DNA of 30,410 nt from JACPHB01 sp964553885 (GCA_964553885.1 CAZKLP010000007.1:1-30410); one strand, 5' to 3'. Positions 7,339-14,482 are shown, numbered from the stretch's first letter. The notes: generated by a model not told the origin, from the letters alone. Numbers and translations: made by a program.

Positions 7339-7411
7339 TCTAACGAGCAAATGGAGTCCCTCGTCGTGCAAGCGGTTAGACGGAGCGAGGAATTGGCATT
7401 TGCCCGCTAGA
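7339..7411. other. Nested hairpin of unknown function in a 590-bp non-coding stretch
   Basis: TCTAACGAGCAAATG (7339-7353) pairs with CATTTGCCCGCTAGA (7397-7411) at 13 of 15 positions, and CCTCG (7359-7363) pairs with CGAGG (7386-7390) inside it. It sits in the 7200-7793 interval, where no gene is convincing. The outer ATCTAAC and an inner GTTAGAC resemble integron attC core boxes, but the geometry does not fit a normal attC. The rest of 7200-7560 shows no gene. Confidence 0.45.
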
Positions 7412-7585
7412 GAGTTTTGAGCCAGTTTATTTTTCCAGAGGACTCGCTGATAACCTCTGCTTTATGGTTTGTAAGATCTTATTCAGATTATCAAAATTCT
7501 TCATGAAGGTCGGATAACAGGGTTTATTTTACAAGGGTACCCTAAGCCCAATTTAACGAGAGCCAAAACCGACAATTGAGAATTC

Positions 7586-7638
7586 AAAACCCCCGCTCAC
7601 AGCCAGTAAAACAGGGGTTTTTATAAAATTGGCTGTGA
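7586..7638 (+). terminator. Terminator-like hairpin whose loop can form a pseudoknot or alternative stem
   Basis: AAAACCCC (7586-7593) pairs with GGGGTTTT (7614-7621), giving a terminator-like stem with a T-rich 3' side. TCACAGCCA in its loop (7597-7605) is perfectly complementary to TGGCTGTGA just downstream (7630-7638). The two stems can coexist as an H-type pseudoknot or compete, as in transcription attenuation. Confidence 0.55.
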
Positions 7639-7650
7639 TATATAAAAACA

Positions 7651-7703
7651 AAAAACGGCAGGTCACTATAAGACACCGAAGTATCAAGTAACCTGCCGTT
7701 TTT
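7651..7703. terminator. Bidirectional intrinsic terminator
   Basis: The 13-bp perfect stem pairs AAAAACGGCAGGT (7651-7663) with ACCTGCCGTTTTT (7691-7703), with a 27-nt loop. On the minus strand the stem is followed by a further T-rich run (TGTTTTTATATA), making it a good terminator for minus-strand transcripts. On the plus strand the T run lies within the stem. Confidence 0.7.
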
Positions 7704-7810
7704 GGAATCACGCTAAAGAGTAAAAACGGAAGTATTCAAAAGTATCAAATTGATATTAACTTTTTCTATTTTGAATTATATCACCTATAAAATATGGGTC
7801 AAGGGCAATT

Positions 7811-8015
7811 GTGGATAAGTTTTTTTATAAAAACAAATTGGTCATGCCTGACCAATTCAGGAAATTTAAGTCTAAAAAGGATCCTATGGGTGGTCAGAAG
7901 AGTTGAATTGTCATTACGTAGTGACAAACTTGATTTTAATCATCATGCATTAGTCGCTCCTTTTGAGCCTAAAGAACAAAAAGAATGGCTTGATAAAGCC
8001 GAAGCTAATGATTGA
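7811..8015 (+). pseudogene. Broken or overlapping small reading frames
   Basis: A frame starting at GTG 7811 (VDKFFYKNKLVMPDQF...) ends at TGA 7904-7906. Another frame continues with coding-looking residues (KLDFNHHALVAPFEPKEQK, then EWLDKAEAND) to TGA at 8013-8015. Joined by a single frameshift near 7900 they would give a soluble protein of about 68 aa. I do not recognise the product. A hairpin AATTGGTCA-TGCC-TGACCAATT (7836-7857) and a TTATCCACA box (7810-7818, minus) lie at the start. Confidence 0.35.
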
Positions 8016-8111
8016 GTTGAATTCATTGAAGACGATACTTAAATGTATATTGTCCAATTTTTGATAACCGTAGTAAAATTAAAATAATAACTAAATATTA
8101 ACAGCCTAAAT

Positions 8112-8131
8112 CTTAAGGTCTTGGCCTTAAG
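8112..8131. repeat. Short hairpin upstream of the pseudoknot element
   Basis: CTTAAGG and CCTTAAG form a 7-bp perfect stem with a 6-nt loop, about 15 nt before the structured element at 8145. Confidence 0.5.
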
Positions 8132-8144
8132 GCATGGCACAAAA

Positions 8145-8231
8145 TCCCATCCCTATATTAAGCTGTTCACACTCAGGGATGGGTAATGTCGGGAAACCGA
8201 CATTGATGGCGAAAGCCATCGTGGACAGCTT
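8145..8231 (+). ncRNA. Compact pseudoknot-capable structured RNA element, unknown class
   Basis: Four helices can be drawn. S1 pairs CCCATCCCT (8146-8154) with AGGGATGGG (8175-8183). S2 pairs AAGCTGTTCAC (8160-8170) with GTGGACAGCTT (8221-8231), 11 bp with one G-U. H1 is AATGTCGG-GAAA-CCGACATT (8185-8204). H2 is GATGGC-GAAA-GCCATC (8205-8220). The S2 5' strand lies in the S1 loop and its partner lies outside, which defines a pseudoknot. H1, H2 and the S2 3' strand abut without any spacer, and one base separates S1 from H1. Both hairpins have GNRA (GAAA) tetraloops. It ends 40 nt before the ATG at 8272, so it may be a cis-regulatory leader, a ribozyme-like RNA or an independent small RNA. It does not match HDV, twister, hammerhead or common riboswitch cores that I know. 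Confidence 0.65.
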
Positions 8232-8271
8232 TATGTTTTTACTGGGTAGATTAAAAATTAGATATAAATTT

Positions 8272-9459
8272 ATGACTTGGTTTAAAAAAAATAAAAAAGA
8301 ATCTTCAAAATTACCAAAAGACAGAGAATGTCCTTATTGTAAAAAAACAATTAATGCTGAAGCAGAAAAATGTCCTTATTGCCAATCAAACGTAACTCCA
8401 ATTTCTCTGTCAATATTTTTGGCACGTCGGAATAAAATTTATCAGATTATACTGCTTATTATAATTACACCGATTGTTTTATTAGTTCTCATTTTACTTG
8501 TCAAAACGATATTTTGGGGGGACAATCCTGTAACCCAACAAACATCTATTCCATCAACGTCTCAAGTCAAACCCCAATCTCAACAACAAGGCAATACAAA
8601 TACTGATAAGAAAATCAATATATCTAATTTGACCAACCTATCTAATAACTCCTTAGTTAAGCTTTATGGAAAGGTTACAAGATCAGCAACAATGACACCG
8701 ACAGGTTGTCTTTTTATCATTTATGACAACACTGGAAAAGCTTTAATATTTACTGGCACCGAGACTTTGCCATCTTTATGTCCCGAAGAAGGACCGTGGG
8801 TGGAAGTCAATGGCATTTATGTTAAAGAGGGCGTGCCGACTTGCGGAGATGCCTGGATAAAAGGCAACACAAAATCTCATCCTTCTTTCGAATCACAACT
8901 CAGGGATATATGCGATAAATTTAATCTCAGTTCAAACACTCCAGTTGTTGCTAGTGTTCCCGAGGCAATTTTATTGAATGGAAAACCAATATCAGAGTCT
9001 GCCAAGCAGACGAAATCAAAGCCCGTTCCAGTTCCTCAACCCGTTGTATATAATTGGTCTAATTTTTCAAAAATAAACTTCAGTGATTACGTCAAAAATC
9101 CACCGACGTATTTGAATCAACAGATTAAATTTAGCGGGATGGTTACTGATTTTTTGGCAGCTGGAGATCGTGGCGGAGATACAAATTTCATAGCAATAAC
9201 CGATTATACAAATCCTATAGCCTTGAAAATAATAATGCTTAGAATTGATAACGCATCAGAATATAAAAAAGCAACAACAGCATTAAACGCCTCCAGCGAT
9301 TTGATTGTGGCTTACGGTGTGGGTGTAATTAGTCAAGAAAGTACTAATGGTTTGACGATGCCAGTAGTAAAGGTTTTAAGATTGGATAAATGCGATTTAA
9401 CGACTGACGCCTTCTGCTCAGACGGCACAACACAAATTCTGTTTTCGGCTAACCAATAG
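8272..9459 (+). CDS. Zinc-ribbon membrane-anchored protein with extracytoplasmic domains
   Basis: With ATG 8272 (MTWFKKNKK) the protein has 395 residues. Upstream in-frame starts would be translated from the structured RNA element and were rejected. A basic N-terminus is followed by a double-CxxC zinc ribbon (ECPYCKKTINAEAEKCPYC, about 18-36). One strong membrane helix (about 55-80, IILLIIITPIVLLVLILLV) comes next, then a Ser/Thr/Gln-rich linker. Two globular parts follow outside: about 115-210 with paired cysteines, and about 260-390 (NQQIKFSGMVTDFLAAGDRGG, then VKVLRLDKCDL). The outside repeats look OB-fold-like, but I cannot name the family. It shares its N-terminal architecture with the protein at 10962-11606. 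It is probably a cell-surface protein of the accessory block. Confidence 0.75.
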   Translation: MTWFKKNKKESSKLPKDRECPYCKKTINAEAEKCPYCQSNVTPISLSIFLARRNKIYQIILLIIITPIVLLVLILLVKTIFWGDNPVTQQTSIPSTSQVKPQSQQQGNTNTDKKINISNLTNLSNNSLVKLYGKVTRSATMTPTGCLFIIYDNTGKALIFTGTETLPSLCPEEGPWVEVNGIYVKEGVPTCGDAWIKGNTKSHPSFESQLRDICDKFNLSSNTPVVASVPEAILLNGKPISESAKQTKSKPVPVPQPVVYNWSNFSKINFSDYVKNPPTYLNQQIKFSGMVTDFLAAGDRGGDTNFIAITDYTNPIALKIIMLRIDNASEYKKATTALNASSDLIVAYGVGVISQESTNGLTMPVVKVLRLDKCDLTTDAFCSDGTTQILFSANQ

Positions 9460-9545
9460 CCTCACAGGGTTACCTCGGGTTACCAAAATTTGCCACTTTG
9501 TGAGCTTATTTGAACAGAAGTGCCCCTTTGCCACATCTATCGACC

Positions 9546-9565
9546 TTGTTAACCCAGGTTAACAA
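9546..9565. repeat. Perfect inverted repeat between two surface-protein genes
   Basis: TTGTTAACC-CA-GGTTAACAA lies about 80 nt before the next start codon. A related GGTTACC...GGGTTACC pair is at 9468-9484. It may be an operator or a weak terminator; it is not followed by a T run. Confidence 0.45.
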
Positions 9566-9647
9566 TTTACCAGTTTGCAAGAAATAAAAAAGCCCAACTC
9601 AGAGAGGTATCCTTTTATTATTTATGGTAAAATAAAATTACAAAAAT

Positions 9648-10874
9648 ATGTTTTCTTTTTTAGATAAAATAATCACAAAAACTTTATCTATCATTACTGG
9701 TGTGATTATTACATTGGGTTTAGTTTCGCCATCAGCTGTGCCACCAAAATTACCAGTTGATAGTCAAACTAAAATAGGCACTGAGCAAAAAGAAATTAAT
9801 AAATCGGAATCAAAAAACTTAGAACAGCAAGAATCAAAAGAAAAATTATCTAAAACATTAAAATCTGAACAGAAAACTCAAAAGCCAGAAAAAGTTGGTA
9901 GTCAGAGTCAATCTACCAACATAGAACGACCGCTGATTCAAAATCAACCATCTCAAGCCGCTACTTCTCAAGCTACAAATCCATCAGTCGATCTAAAAAT
10001 AAATGATAGCGACGGTCCTATTAAAGTGCAATATAACAATGTTCCCCTTAAAATTAGTTGGACATCAAAAAATGTTGATGCCTGTGATGCTTCGTGGGGA
10101 ATTGTAAGAAGGCCATTGACAGGATCAGAACTATTAGAAAATCCAGGTACATCAAAAACTTATGCCATCACCTGTAGTAGTCGGTCAGGTTCTGTTACTG
10201 ATTCGGTAACAATAAATATAGAATACACACCAAGTATTGATTTAAAAGTAAATAATAATGGCGGTACTATTGTCGTCCCCTACAAATCTTCAGTAATAAT
10301 AGATTGGTATTCTATTAATACTGAATTTTGTTCCAATAATTGGGATGCAACACGAGATACTAGAGGCTCAAAAACAATTAATGATCTTATTGCTACTAAA
10401 ACATTTACTATTAATTGTGGCGGTTCATTTGGCACAGCGTTTAATTCTGTCACTGTCAATGTAATACCTTTTTCAGCTTGGTGGTGGGATGATTCCACAA
10501 ACCAGTTAAACTTTAGGGCTGCGTCAACTTCACCAATGACTTACACGAAAGAACAAATTTTTGATAAAAATTTAGTAGCAATCCCACCCATCTCAACATT
10601 AATAAATACCGAGCTTAAAAATTGTTATTTGGATCAAGATATTAAGAGCATTCCAAATACTATTACCGTAAGCACAGTTTCTAAAGATTCGACTATTTTC
10701 AAGAATTTTGATATTTATTATGTTATAAAAATTGAAACGCCAACATTATATAGTATGGATATAATAAAGGCACTACCTATCACAGGCAAATATCCAATTG
10801 ATCAGGTAACACCATGCCTCACAAAAGGTTTATATTACAATACAACGGTATCTACACCTATAATAACGAATTAG
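9648..10874 (+). CDS. Exported protein with two Ig-like repeats
   Basis: The 408-residue protein starts with a hydrophobic export or anchor segment (about 10-35, KTLSIITGVIITLGLVSPS), then has a Glu/Lys/Ser/Gln-rich linker (about 40-110). Two repeats of about 80 residues follow, each with the pattern VDLKI or IDLKV, then ISW or IDW, a Cys, a Trp, then TYAITC or TFTINC, and SVTI or SVTV. These are typical of the disulfide-containing Ig-like modules on CPR surface proteins. The C-terminal 130 residues (about 280-408) are unlike the repeats and include several cysteines. Its place between two zinc-ribbon/membrane genes and a secreted nuclease suggests a common surface function. Confidence 0.75.
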   Translation: MFSFLDKIITKTLSIITGVIITLGLVSPSAVPPKLPVDSQTKIGTEQKEINKSESKNLEQQESKEKLSKTLKSEQKTQKPEKVGSQSQSTNIERPLIQNQPSQAATSQATNPSVDLKINDSDGPIKVQYNNVPLKISWTSKNVDACDASWGIVRRPLTGSELLENPGTSKTYAITCSSRSGSVTDSVTINIEYTPSIDLKVNNNGGTIVVPYKSSVIIDWYSINTEFCSNNWDATRDTRGSKTINDLIATKTFTINCGGSFGTAFNSVTVNVIPFSAWWWDDSTNQLNFRAASTSPMTYTKEQIFDKNLVAIPPISTLINTELKNCYLDQDIKSIPNTITVSTVSKDSTIFKNFDIYYVIKIETPTLYSMDIIKALPITGKYPIDQVTPCLTKGLYYNTTVSTPIITN

Positions 10875-10961
10875 AAATAAAAACAGAAAAGCCGTTTTTT
10901 TATTCAAAAATATATGATGAATAGCGAGACTGTATAAATCATAAAAAAGTAAAATAAAAAT

Positions 10962-11606
10962 ATGGGATTATTTAGTAAACTTGGTGACAAATTAAAACAA
11001 TATCGGAAAAAAAACCGCCAGCAAGTAGAAGAAGGGCAGTTGGAACGAATAAAAATTAAATGTCCATTTTGTAAAAGTTCAATACCAGCCAATGCCTTAC
11101 GATGCTCACAATGCACTGCAGATTTAATGGGGAAAGACGCCCAAGGAAAAATAGAGGGTCAACTCAAACAACGCCACCAAAACATTCTAATTGGAACAAT
11201 TGGTTTTGGGTTCATATTTATTTTAATTGTAGTCATAATTATAATATTAGCCTCCAATCCCTCACAGCAAACAACAACCCAAATGCGACAAGCCGTTCAA
11301 CCACAGAAGGCGGCTAAAACCGAGAAAGTCGTCGCTCCTCCATCGGCACAATTTCCGAATAAGCAATACGATTTAATATTTTTCTATGCCGACGGGAGAA
11401 ATACACAATTTCAGGCAAAAACAAATTATACCGATATCACCGTATTAATAAATACCGATGTTCAATCACTGGGGGACGCAAAAAAATCAATTTGTGGGGA
11501 TAAAGATAGATTTGATTTTCTCTATAATCAAGAGAGTGGCTTATTAATTACTTGCAAAGTCTTGACCGAGGGCACAAATATCCTGTTTGAAGGTATTGAG
11601 AAATAA
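10962..11606 (+). CDS. Zinc-ribbon membrane protein
   Basis: The 214-residue protein has a basic amphipathic start (MGLFSKLGDKLKQYRKKN), a double-CxxC zinc ribbon (KCPFCKSSIPANALRCSQC, about 33-51), a membrane helix (about 74-100, ILIGTIGFGFIFILIVVIII), a Gln/Thr linker and a small C-terminal domain with two cysteines (SICGDKDRFDFLYNQESG, then LLITCKV). The architecture parallels the 395-aa protein at 8272-9459 but the outer domain differs. Its stop is 5 nt before the start of the nuclease gene, so the two are cotranscribed. Confidence 0.75.
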   Translation: MGLFSKLGDKLKQYRKKNRQQVEEGQLERIKIKCPFCKSSIPANALRCSQCTADLMGKDAQGKIEGQLKQRHQNILIGTIGFGFIFILIVVIIIILASNPSQQTTTQMRQAVQPQKAAKTEKVVAPPSAQFPNKQYDLIFFYADGRNTQFQAKTNYTDITVLINTDVQSLGDAKKSICGDKDRFDFLYNQESGLLITCKVLTEGTNILFEGIEK

Positions 11607-11611
11607 CAATT

Positions 11612-12514
11612 GTGGACAATTTATTTCTTATATTATTTTTCCTATCAATCGTTGGCTTAATAATCAGCCTGATTAAGCCAAGGTTGATTTTGCGTAAGGA
11701 AAACAAAAAGTTGACGAAAATTGGATATCGCAAAGTAGTCGGCGGAACATTCGCTTTTTTCATAATCTTATTTTTTATTCTATTTGCGGTAACGACAGAA
11801 CCTATAACACAAAAGGAGCGAACGCAGGAACCAATGGTAATAGCACAAACTTCGCCATCCGAAAAATCACTTTCTCAAGAAGTTAAAGACAGAACTGTTT
11901 TAGTAACCCGTATAATTGATGGCGACACCATTGAGATTGAAGGAGGCCAGAAGATACGCTACATTGGTATTGATACGCCAGAAACAGTAGACCCCCGTAG
12001 ACCAGTTCAATGTTTCGGTATAGAAGCTAGTAATCGCAACAAACAATTAGTTGAGGGTAAAAGAGTGCAATTGGGAAGGGATATCACCGAGATGGATAAA
12101 TATGGTCGCCTTCTCCGCTATGTTTATGTAAATAATACCTTCGTTAATCTATTGCTTGTTCAAGAAGGATTTGCTTATTCTTATACTTATCCGCCTGACG
12201 TTAAATATCAAAATCAATTTATTGAAGCAGAACGAACCGCACGAGAACAAAATAAAGGTCTTTGGAGTAATTGCCCAATCTCTACCCCGACACCAACACC
12301 CACTCCTACTCCCGCACCATCACCGACGCTTCAACCAGAAACCTCTTGTAATATTAAAGGCAACATCAATTCATCGGGAGAAAAGATATACCACCTTGTT
12401 GGTTGTGGCTCATACGACGCTACTAAAATTGATGAAGCACGTGGTGAACACTGGTTCTGTTTCGAGACAGAAGCCGTTGCCGCAGGTTGGCGGAAAGCGT
12501 TAAATTGTCCGTAA
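11612..12514 (+). CDS. Membrane-anchored thermonuclease (SNase family)
   Basis: The protein is 300 residues from a GTG start. It has two N-terminal hydrophobic segments (about 3-22 and 45-62), then a staphylococcal-nuclease domain (about 94-222). The catalytic signature residues are visible: IIDGDTIEIE (102-110), IRYIGIDTPET (116-125) and the second arginine in DKYGRLLRY (162-170). A Thr/Pro linker (224-240) leads to a small Cys/His module (NIKGNIN, then IYHLVGCGSYD, then WFCFETEAVAAGWRKALNC) often found after SNase domains, possibly metal-binding. The expected role is degradation of extracellular DNA or RNA at the cell surface, for example nucleotide scavenging. The GTG start directly follows the previous gene. 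Confidence 0.9.
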   Translation: MDNLFLILFFLSIVGLIISLIKPRLILRKENKKLTKIGYRKVVGGTFAFFIILFFILFAVTTEPITQKERTQEPMVIAQTSPSEKSLSQEVKDRTVLVTRIIDGDTIEIEGGQKIRYIGIDTPETVDPRRPVQCFGIEASNRNKQLVEGKRVQLGRDITEMDKYGRLLRYVYVNNTFVNLLLVQEGFAYSYTYPPDVKYQNQFIEAERTAREQNKGLWSNCPISTPTPTPTPTPAPSPTLQPETSCNIKGNINSSGEKIYHLVGCGSYDATKIDEARGEHWFCFETEAVAAGWRKALNCP

Positions 12515-12570
12515 CCTTTTGTTACTGTCTAATTAACTTGCCTTTTTATCGTGTATGGCAAAAATTAAGC

Positions 12571-12600
12571 TTGACAAAATTTCTAATATTTTATTATACT
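12571..12600 (+). promoter_or_regulatory. Sigma70-type promoter
   Basis: TTGACA (12571-12576), an 18-bp spacer and TATACT (12595-12600). The predicted leader (about 12607-12699) has repeated GTAAAGT/GTAATGTG-type words and a near-palindromic hairpin around ATTAATATTAAT (12657-12686) just before the start codon of the 69-aa gene. Confidence 0.75.
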
Positions 12601-12699
12601 TTCACCACTAAAGTATAGTTGAGTAAAGTTATGTAATGTGCGGTCATGTAAAGTAGTGTAGAGTGTAAATTAATATTAATTTTGCACTAAGACACTATT

Positions 12700-12909
12700 A
12701 TGACAACGAAGACTCAACAAGAAAAATGTCCTCAATGCAGCGATACTGAATATCAGCATAGAATTCCGTACTGGAAAAACAAATGGGCAACGGATATGAA
12801 ATGCGGAGTTTGCGATTACTGCTATGTCAGTAACGGGGCAAAAGAACGCCGATCAGCTATGATGGATTACTTAAAACATCACTCAGAACAACAGAAAAAT
12901 CAGCAATAG
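12700..12909 (+). CDS. Small zinc-ribbon-like protein
   Basis: The 69-aa protein has a CPQC pair near the N-terminus (residues 9-12) and CGVCDYC at about 35-41, enough for one zinc site. A basic, Gln-rich helical tail follows. It has its own consensus promoter and an excellent terminator, so it is a single-gene transcription unit. No family is recognised; nucleic-acid binding is plausible from size and cysteines only. Confidence 0.65.
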   Translation: MTTKTQQEKCPQCSDTEYQHRIPYWKNKWATDMKCGVCDYCYVSNGAKERRSAMMDYLKHHSEQQKNQQ

Positions 12910-12920
12910 ATTACGAGGAC

Positions 12921-12955
12921 AACAAAACATCCCTCTTGTGGGATGTTTTGTTTTT
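12921..12955 (+). terminator. Rho-independent terminator
   Basis: The 13-bp perfect stem pairs AACAAAACATCCC (12921-12933) with GGGATGTTTTGTT (12940-12952), with a 6-nt loop and a T run. It directly follows the 69-aa gene. Confidence 0.9.
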
Positions 12956-13113
12956 AGGTAGGATAGATACAATCTCTAAATCCCCGCTCCTGCCACAGAA
13001 AACGACTTTAGAGCCCGATAAGCGTTCTCAAGCAAACCCAAACTATGAGGCGTGATCCGCTCCTGTAATGACCTAATATACTCCAGTAGTGACCTCTTAT
13101 CTCCACTCGACGC

Positions 13114-13132
13114 GCCCCTCTTAACGAGGGGC
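13114..13132. repeat. GC-rich hairpin upstream of the toxin-antitoxin promoter
   Basis: GCCCCTC-TTAAC-GAGGGGC is a 7-bp perfect stem with no T run on the plus strand. The rest of 12956-13138 shows no gene and no recognisable att sequence. Confidence 0.45.
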
Positions 13133-13138
13133 TTGAGT

Positions 13139-13190
13139 TTGACAGAAAATTAATATATGGATTATAATTGTAATATAAAATATTACAATT
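13139..13190 (+). promoter_or_regulatory. Toxin-antitoxin promoter with palindromic operator
   Basis: Consensus TTGACA (13139-13144), an 18-bp spacer and consensus TATAAT (13163-13168). An 11-bp perfect inverted repeat AATTGTAATAT-AAA-ATATTACAATT (13166-13190) overlaps the -10 box and transcription start. This is the expected place for a ribbon-helix-helix antitoxin to bind and autorepress. Confidence 0.85.
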
Positions 13191-13203
13191 TATTTAAACA
13201 ATT

Positions 13204-13419
13204 ATGCGTAATGTTATAAATATTTCATTGCCAGAAAATATGGTCAGGGCAGTTGAAGAAAAAATGAAAAAAAACCATTTTTCTACAAAAAGTGAATTTT
13301 TCCGAAGCCTCATCCGACTTTGGATGGAGGGTAAATTAGCTGAAGAATTAAAAGAAAGTAGAAACGAACTTCGCCAGGGAAGGGGTAAGTTGTTAAAATC
13401 GCTGAAAAACCTGCGTTAA
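13204..13419 (+). CDS. Ribbon-helix-helix antitoxin (RelB/ParD-like)
   Basis: The 71-aa protein has an N-terminal RHH motif (NVINISLPENMVRAVEEKM, about 3-21, then SEFFRSLIRLW) and a charged C-terminal tail expected to wrap and neutralise the toxin. It precedes the RelE-like gene by 15 nt and follows a palindrome-containing promoter, the standard type II arrangement. It would both block the toxin and autoregulate the pair. Confidence 0.85.
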   Translation: MRNVINISLPENMVRAVEEKMKKNHFSTKSEFFRSLIRLWMEGKLAEELKESRNELRQGRGKLLKSLKNLR

Positions 13420-13434
13420 TGTCTGCTGAATTTT

Positions 13435-13692
13435 ATGAAGATTTACTACTCAACAAAGTTTGAGAGAGAATACAAAAGATTGCCCATTCGTATTAAAAAA
13501 ATAACAGAAGAAAAAGAAAAAATCTTCCGAATAAATCATTCGAATCCGAAACTCAATATTCACAAATTAAAAGGCCGATTAAGCGAGTATTGGGCTTTTT
13601 GGGTTGATCAAAAATACAGAGTTATTTTTGAATATGTAAAAAAAGATATTATTTGGTTTCACTCAATCGGCGATCACTCGATTTATAAATAA
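13435..13692 (+). CDS. RelE/ParE-superfamily toxin
   Basis: The 85-aa protein has the RelE fold pattern: an N-terminal strand (MKIYYSTKFEREYKRLP), two helices, then HKLKGRLSEYWAFWVDQKYRVIFEY and the C-terminal IIWFHSIGDHSIYK with Arg and His residues typical of the ribosome-dependent RNase branch (RelE/YafQ). RelE-type mRNA cleavage is more likely than ParE-type gyrase inhibition, but sequence alone does not decide. The pair may stabilise the neighbouring accessory block. Confidence 0.85.
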   Translation: MKIYYSTKFEREYKRLPIRIKKITEEKEKIFRINHSNPKLNIHKLKGRLSEYWAFWVDQKYRVIFEYVKKDIIWFHSIGDHSIYK

Positions 13693-13710
13693 AAAAATAA
13701 ATAAATAGTG

Positions 13711-13739
13711 TTGACTTTGATGCTGAAATCAATTAACAT
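13711..13739 (+). promoter_or_regulatory. Probable promoter of infC-rpmI-rplT
   Basis: TTGACT (13711-13716), a 17-bp spacer and TAACAT (13734-13739), about 30 nt before the proposed AUC start of infC. The -10 box is weak (4 of 6). Confidence 0.5.
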
Positions 13740-13770
13740 CTATCCTATATAAACCTAATCAAAATCTTCT

Positions 13771-14283
13771 ATCAAAAAACTTAAAGTAAACAATCAAATA
13801 ACCGCGCCGGAACTTAGGGTGGCCGATGAGGAAGGCCAACAAATCGGAATTATGAGCCGAGATGAGGCGCTAAAGTTAGCCCAAGAAAAGGGATTGGATT
13901 TGATTGAGGTAGCGCCAATGGCGAGCCCGCCGGTAGCGAGAATAATGGACTATGGCAAACATATTTATCGCGAAGAAAAAGAGTGGCGAAAGCAAAGAGC
14001 AAAACAGAAAAAAGATTTTCTCAAAATTATCCGTTTAAACTTGAATACCGGTTTAAACGACGCGAAAATTAAAGCTAAAAAAGCCGATGAATTCCTAAAC
14101 GAAGGTCTGCGAGTCCACATAGAGTTAATGCTTAAGGGCCGCGCTAAATATCAAAAAACTTTTTCCGATTTAGCCAAAAAGAAAGTAGAAGAGTTTTTAA
14201 AAATCATCAGCGTACCGATAAAAATTACATCCGAACTAAAAAAACAGCCGCGAGGGTTTAATGTTACAGTGGTAAAACAATAA
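13771..14283 (+). CDS. infC: Translation initiation factor IF-3
   Basis: IF-3 keeps ribosomal subunits apart and proofreads initiation. From GTG 13819 the product would lack the conserved N-terminal start of the family. In-frame codons upstream encode KVNNQITAPELRV, which matches the conserved IF-3 segment (V/I-N-x-x-I-x-A-x-E-V/L-R). Between that segment and the in-frame TAA at 13756-13758 there is no ATG, GTG or TTG. The best start is ATC 13771, giving 171 residues (IKKLKVNNQ...). The family marker APMASPPVARIMDYGKHIY and the C-terminal domain with MLKGRAKYQKTF are intact. AUU/AUC starts are known for infC and are part of its autoregulation in E. coli. It is followed by rpmI after 1 nt. Confidence 0.92.
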   Translation: MKKLKVNNQITAPELRVADEEGQQIGIMSRDEALKLAQEKGLDLIEVAPMASPPVARIMDYGKHIYREEKEWRKQRAKQKKDFLKIIRLNLNTGLNDAKIKAKKADEFLNEGLRVHIELMLKGRAKYQKTFSDLAKKKVEEFLKIISVPIKITSELKKQPRGFNVTVVKQ

Positions 14284-14284
14284 A

Positions 14285-14482
14285 ATGCCGAAGATAAAGA
14301 CCAATAAATCAATACTTAGCCGATTAAAAATAAGCAGTAAAGGCAAATTAATAAGACGGGCAACAGGCCAGTCTCATTTCAACACTAAAGACAGCGGCAA
14401 TAAAGGACGTTCAAAACACGGAAACGCTTCAATAAAAAAATCGGATAAAAAATCATTTAAGAAATATTTGCCCTATGCCTAG
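14285..14482 (+). CDS. rpmI: Large-subunit ribosomal protein bL35
   Basis: The 65-residue basic protein has the family start MPKIKTNKSILSRLKISSKG, then KLIRRATGQSHFNTKDSGNK and a KKYLPYA end. It sits in the conserved order infC-rpmI-rplT. Its stop overlaps the ATG of rplT by 8 nt, so the two are coupled. Confidence 0.95.
   Translation: MPKIKTNKSILSRLKISSKGKLIRRATGQSHFNTKDSGNKGRSKHGNASIKKSDKKSFKKYLPYA

Noticed and set aside
7339..7411. Integron attC site
   Set aside because: Only one core-like box matches well; the spacing and the right box (GCTAGAG) do not fit, and there is no integron integrase.
8145..8231. HDV-like, twister or hammerhead ribozyme
   Set aside because: The P3 helix of HDV is missing and the conserved core words of the other classes are not present.
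8134..8271. N-terminal extension of the 395-aa zinc-ribbon protein
   Set aside because: These codons lie in the pseudoknot element, and the protein pattern begins at MTWFKKNKK (8272).
8798..8806. Possible att repeat GGTGGAAGT matching the tmRNA end
   Set aside because: It is only 9 bp, in opposite orientation, and lies within a coding region; a chance match is likely.
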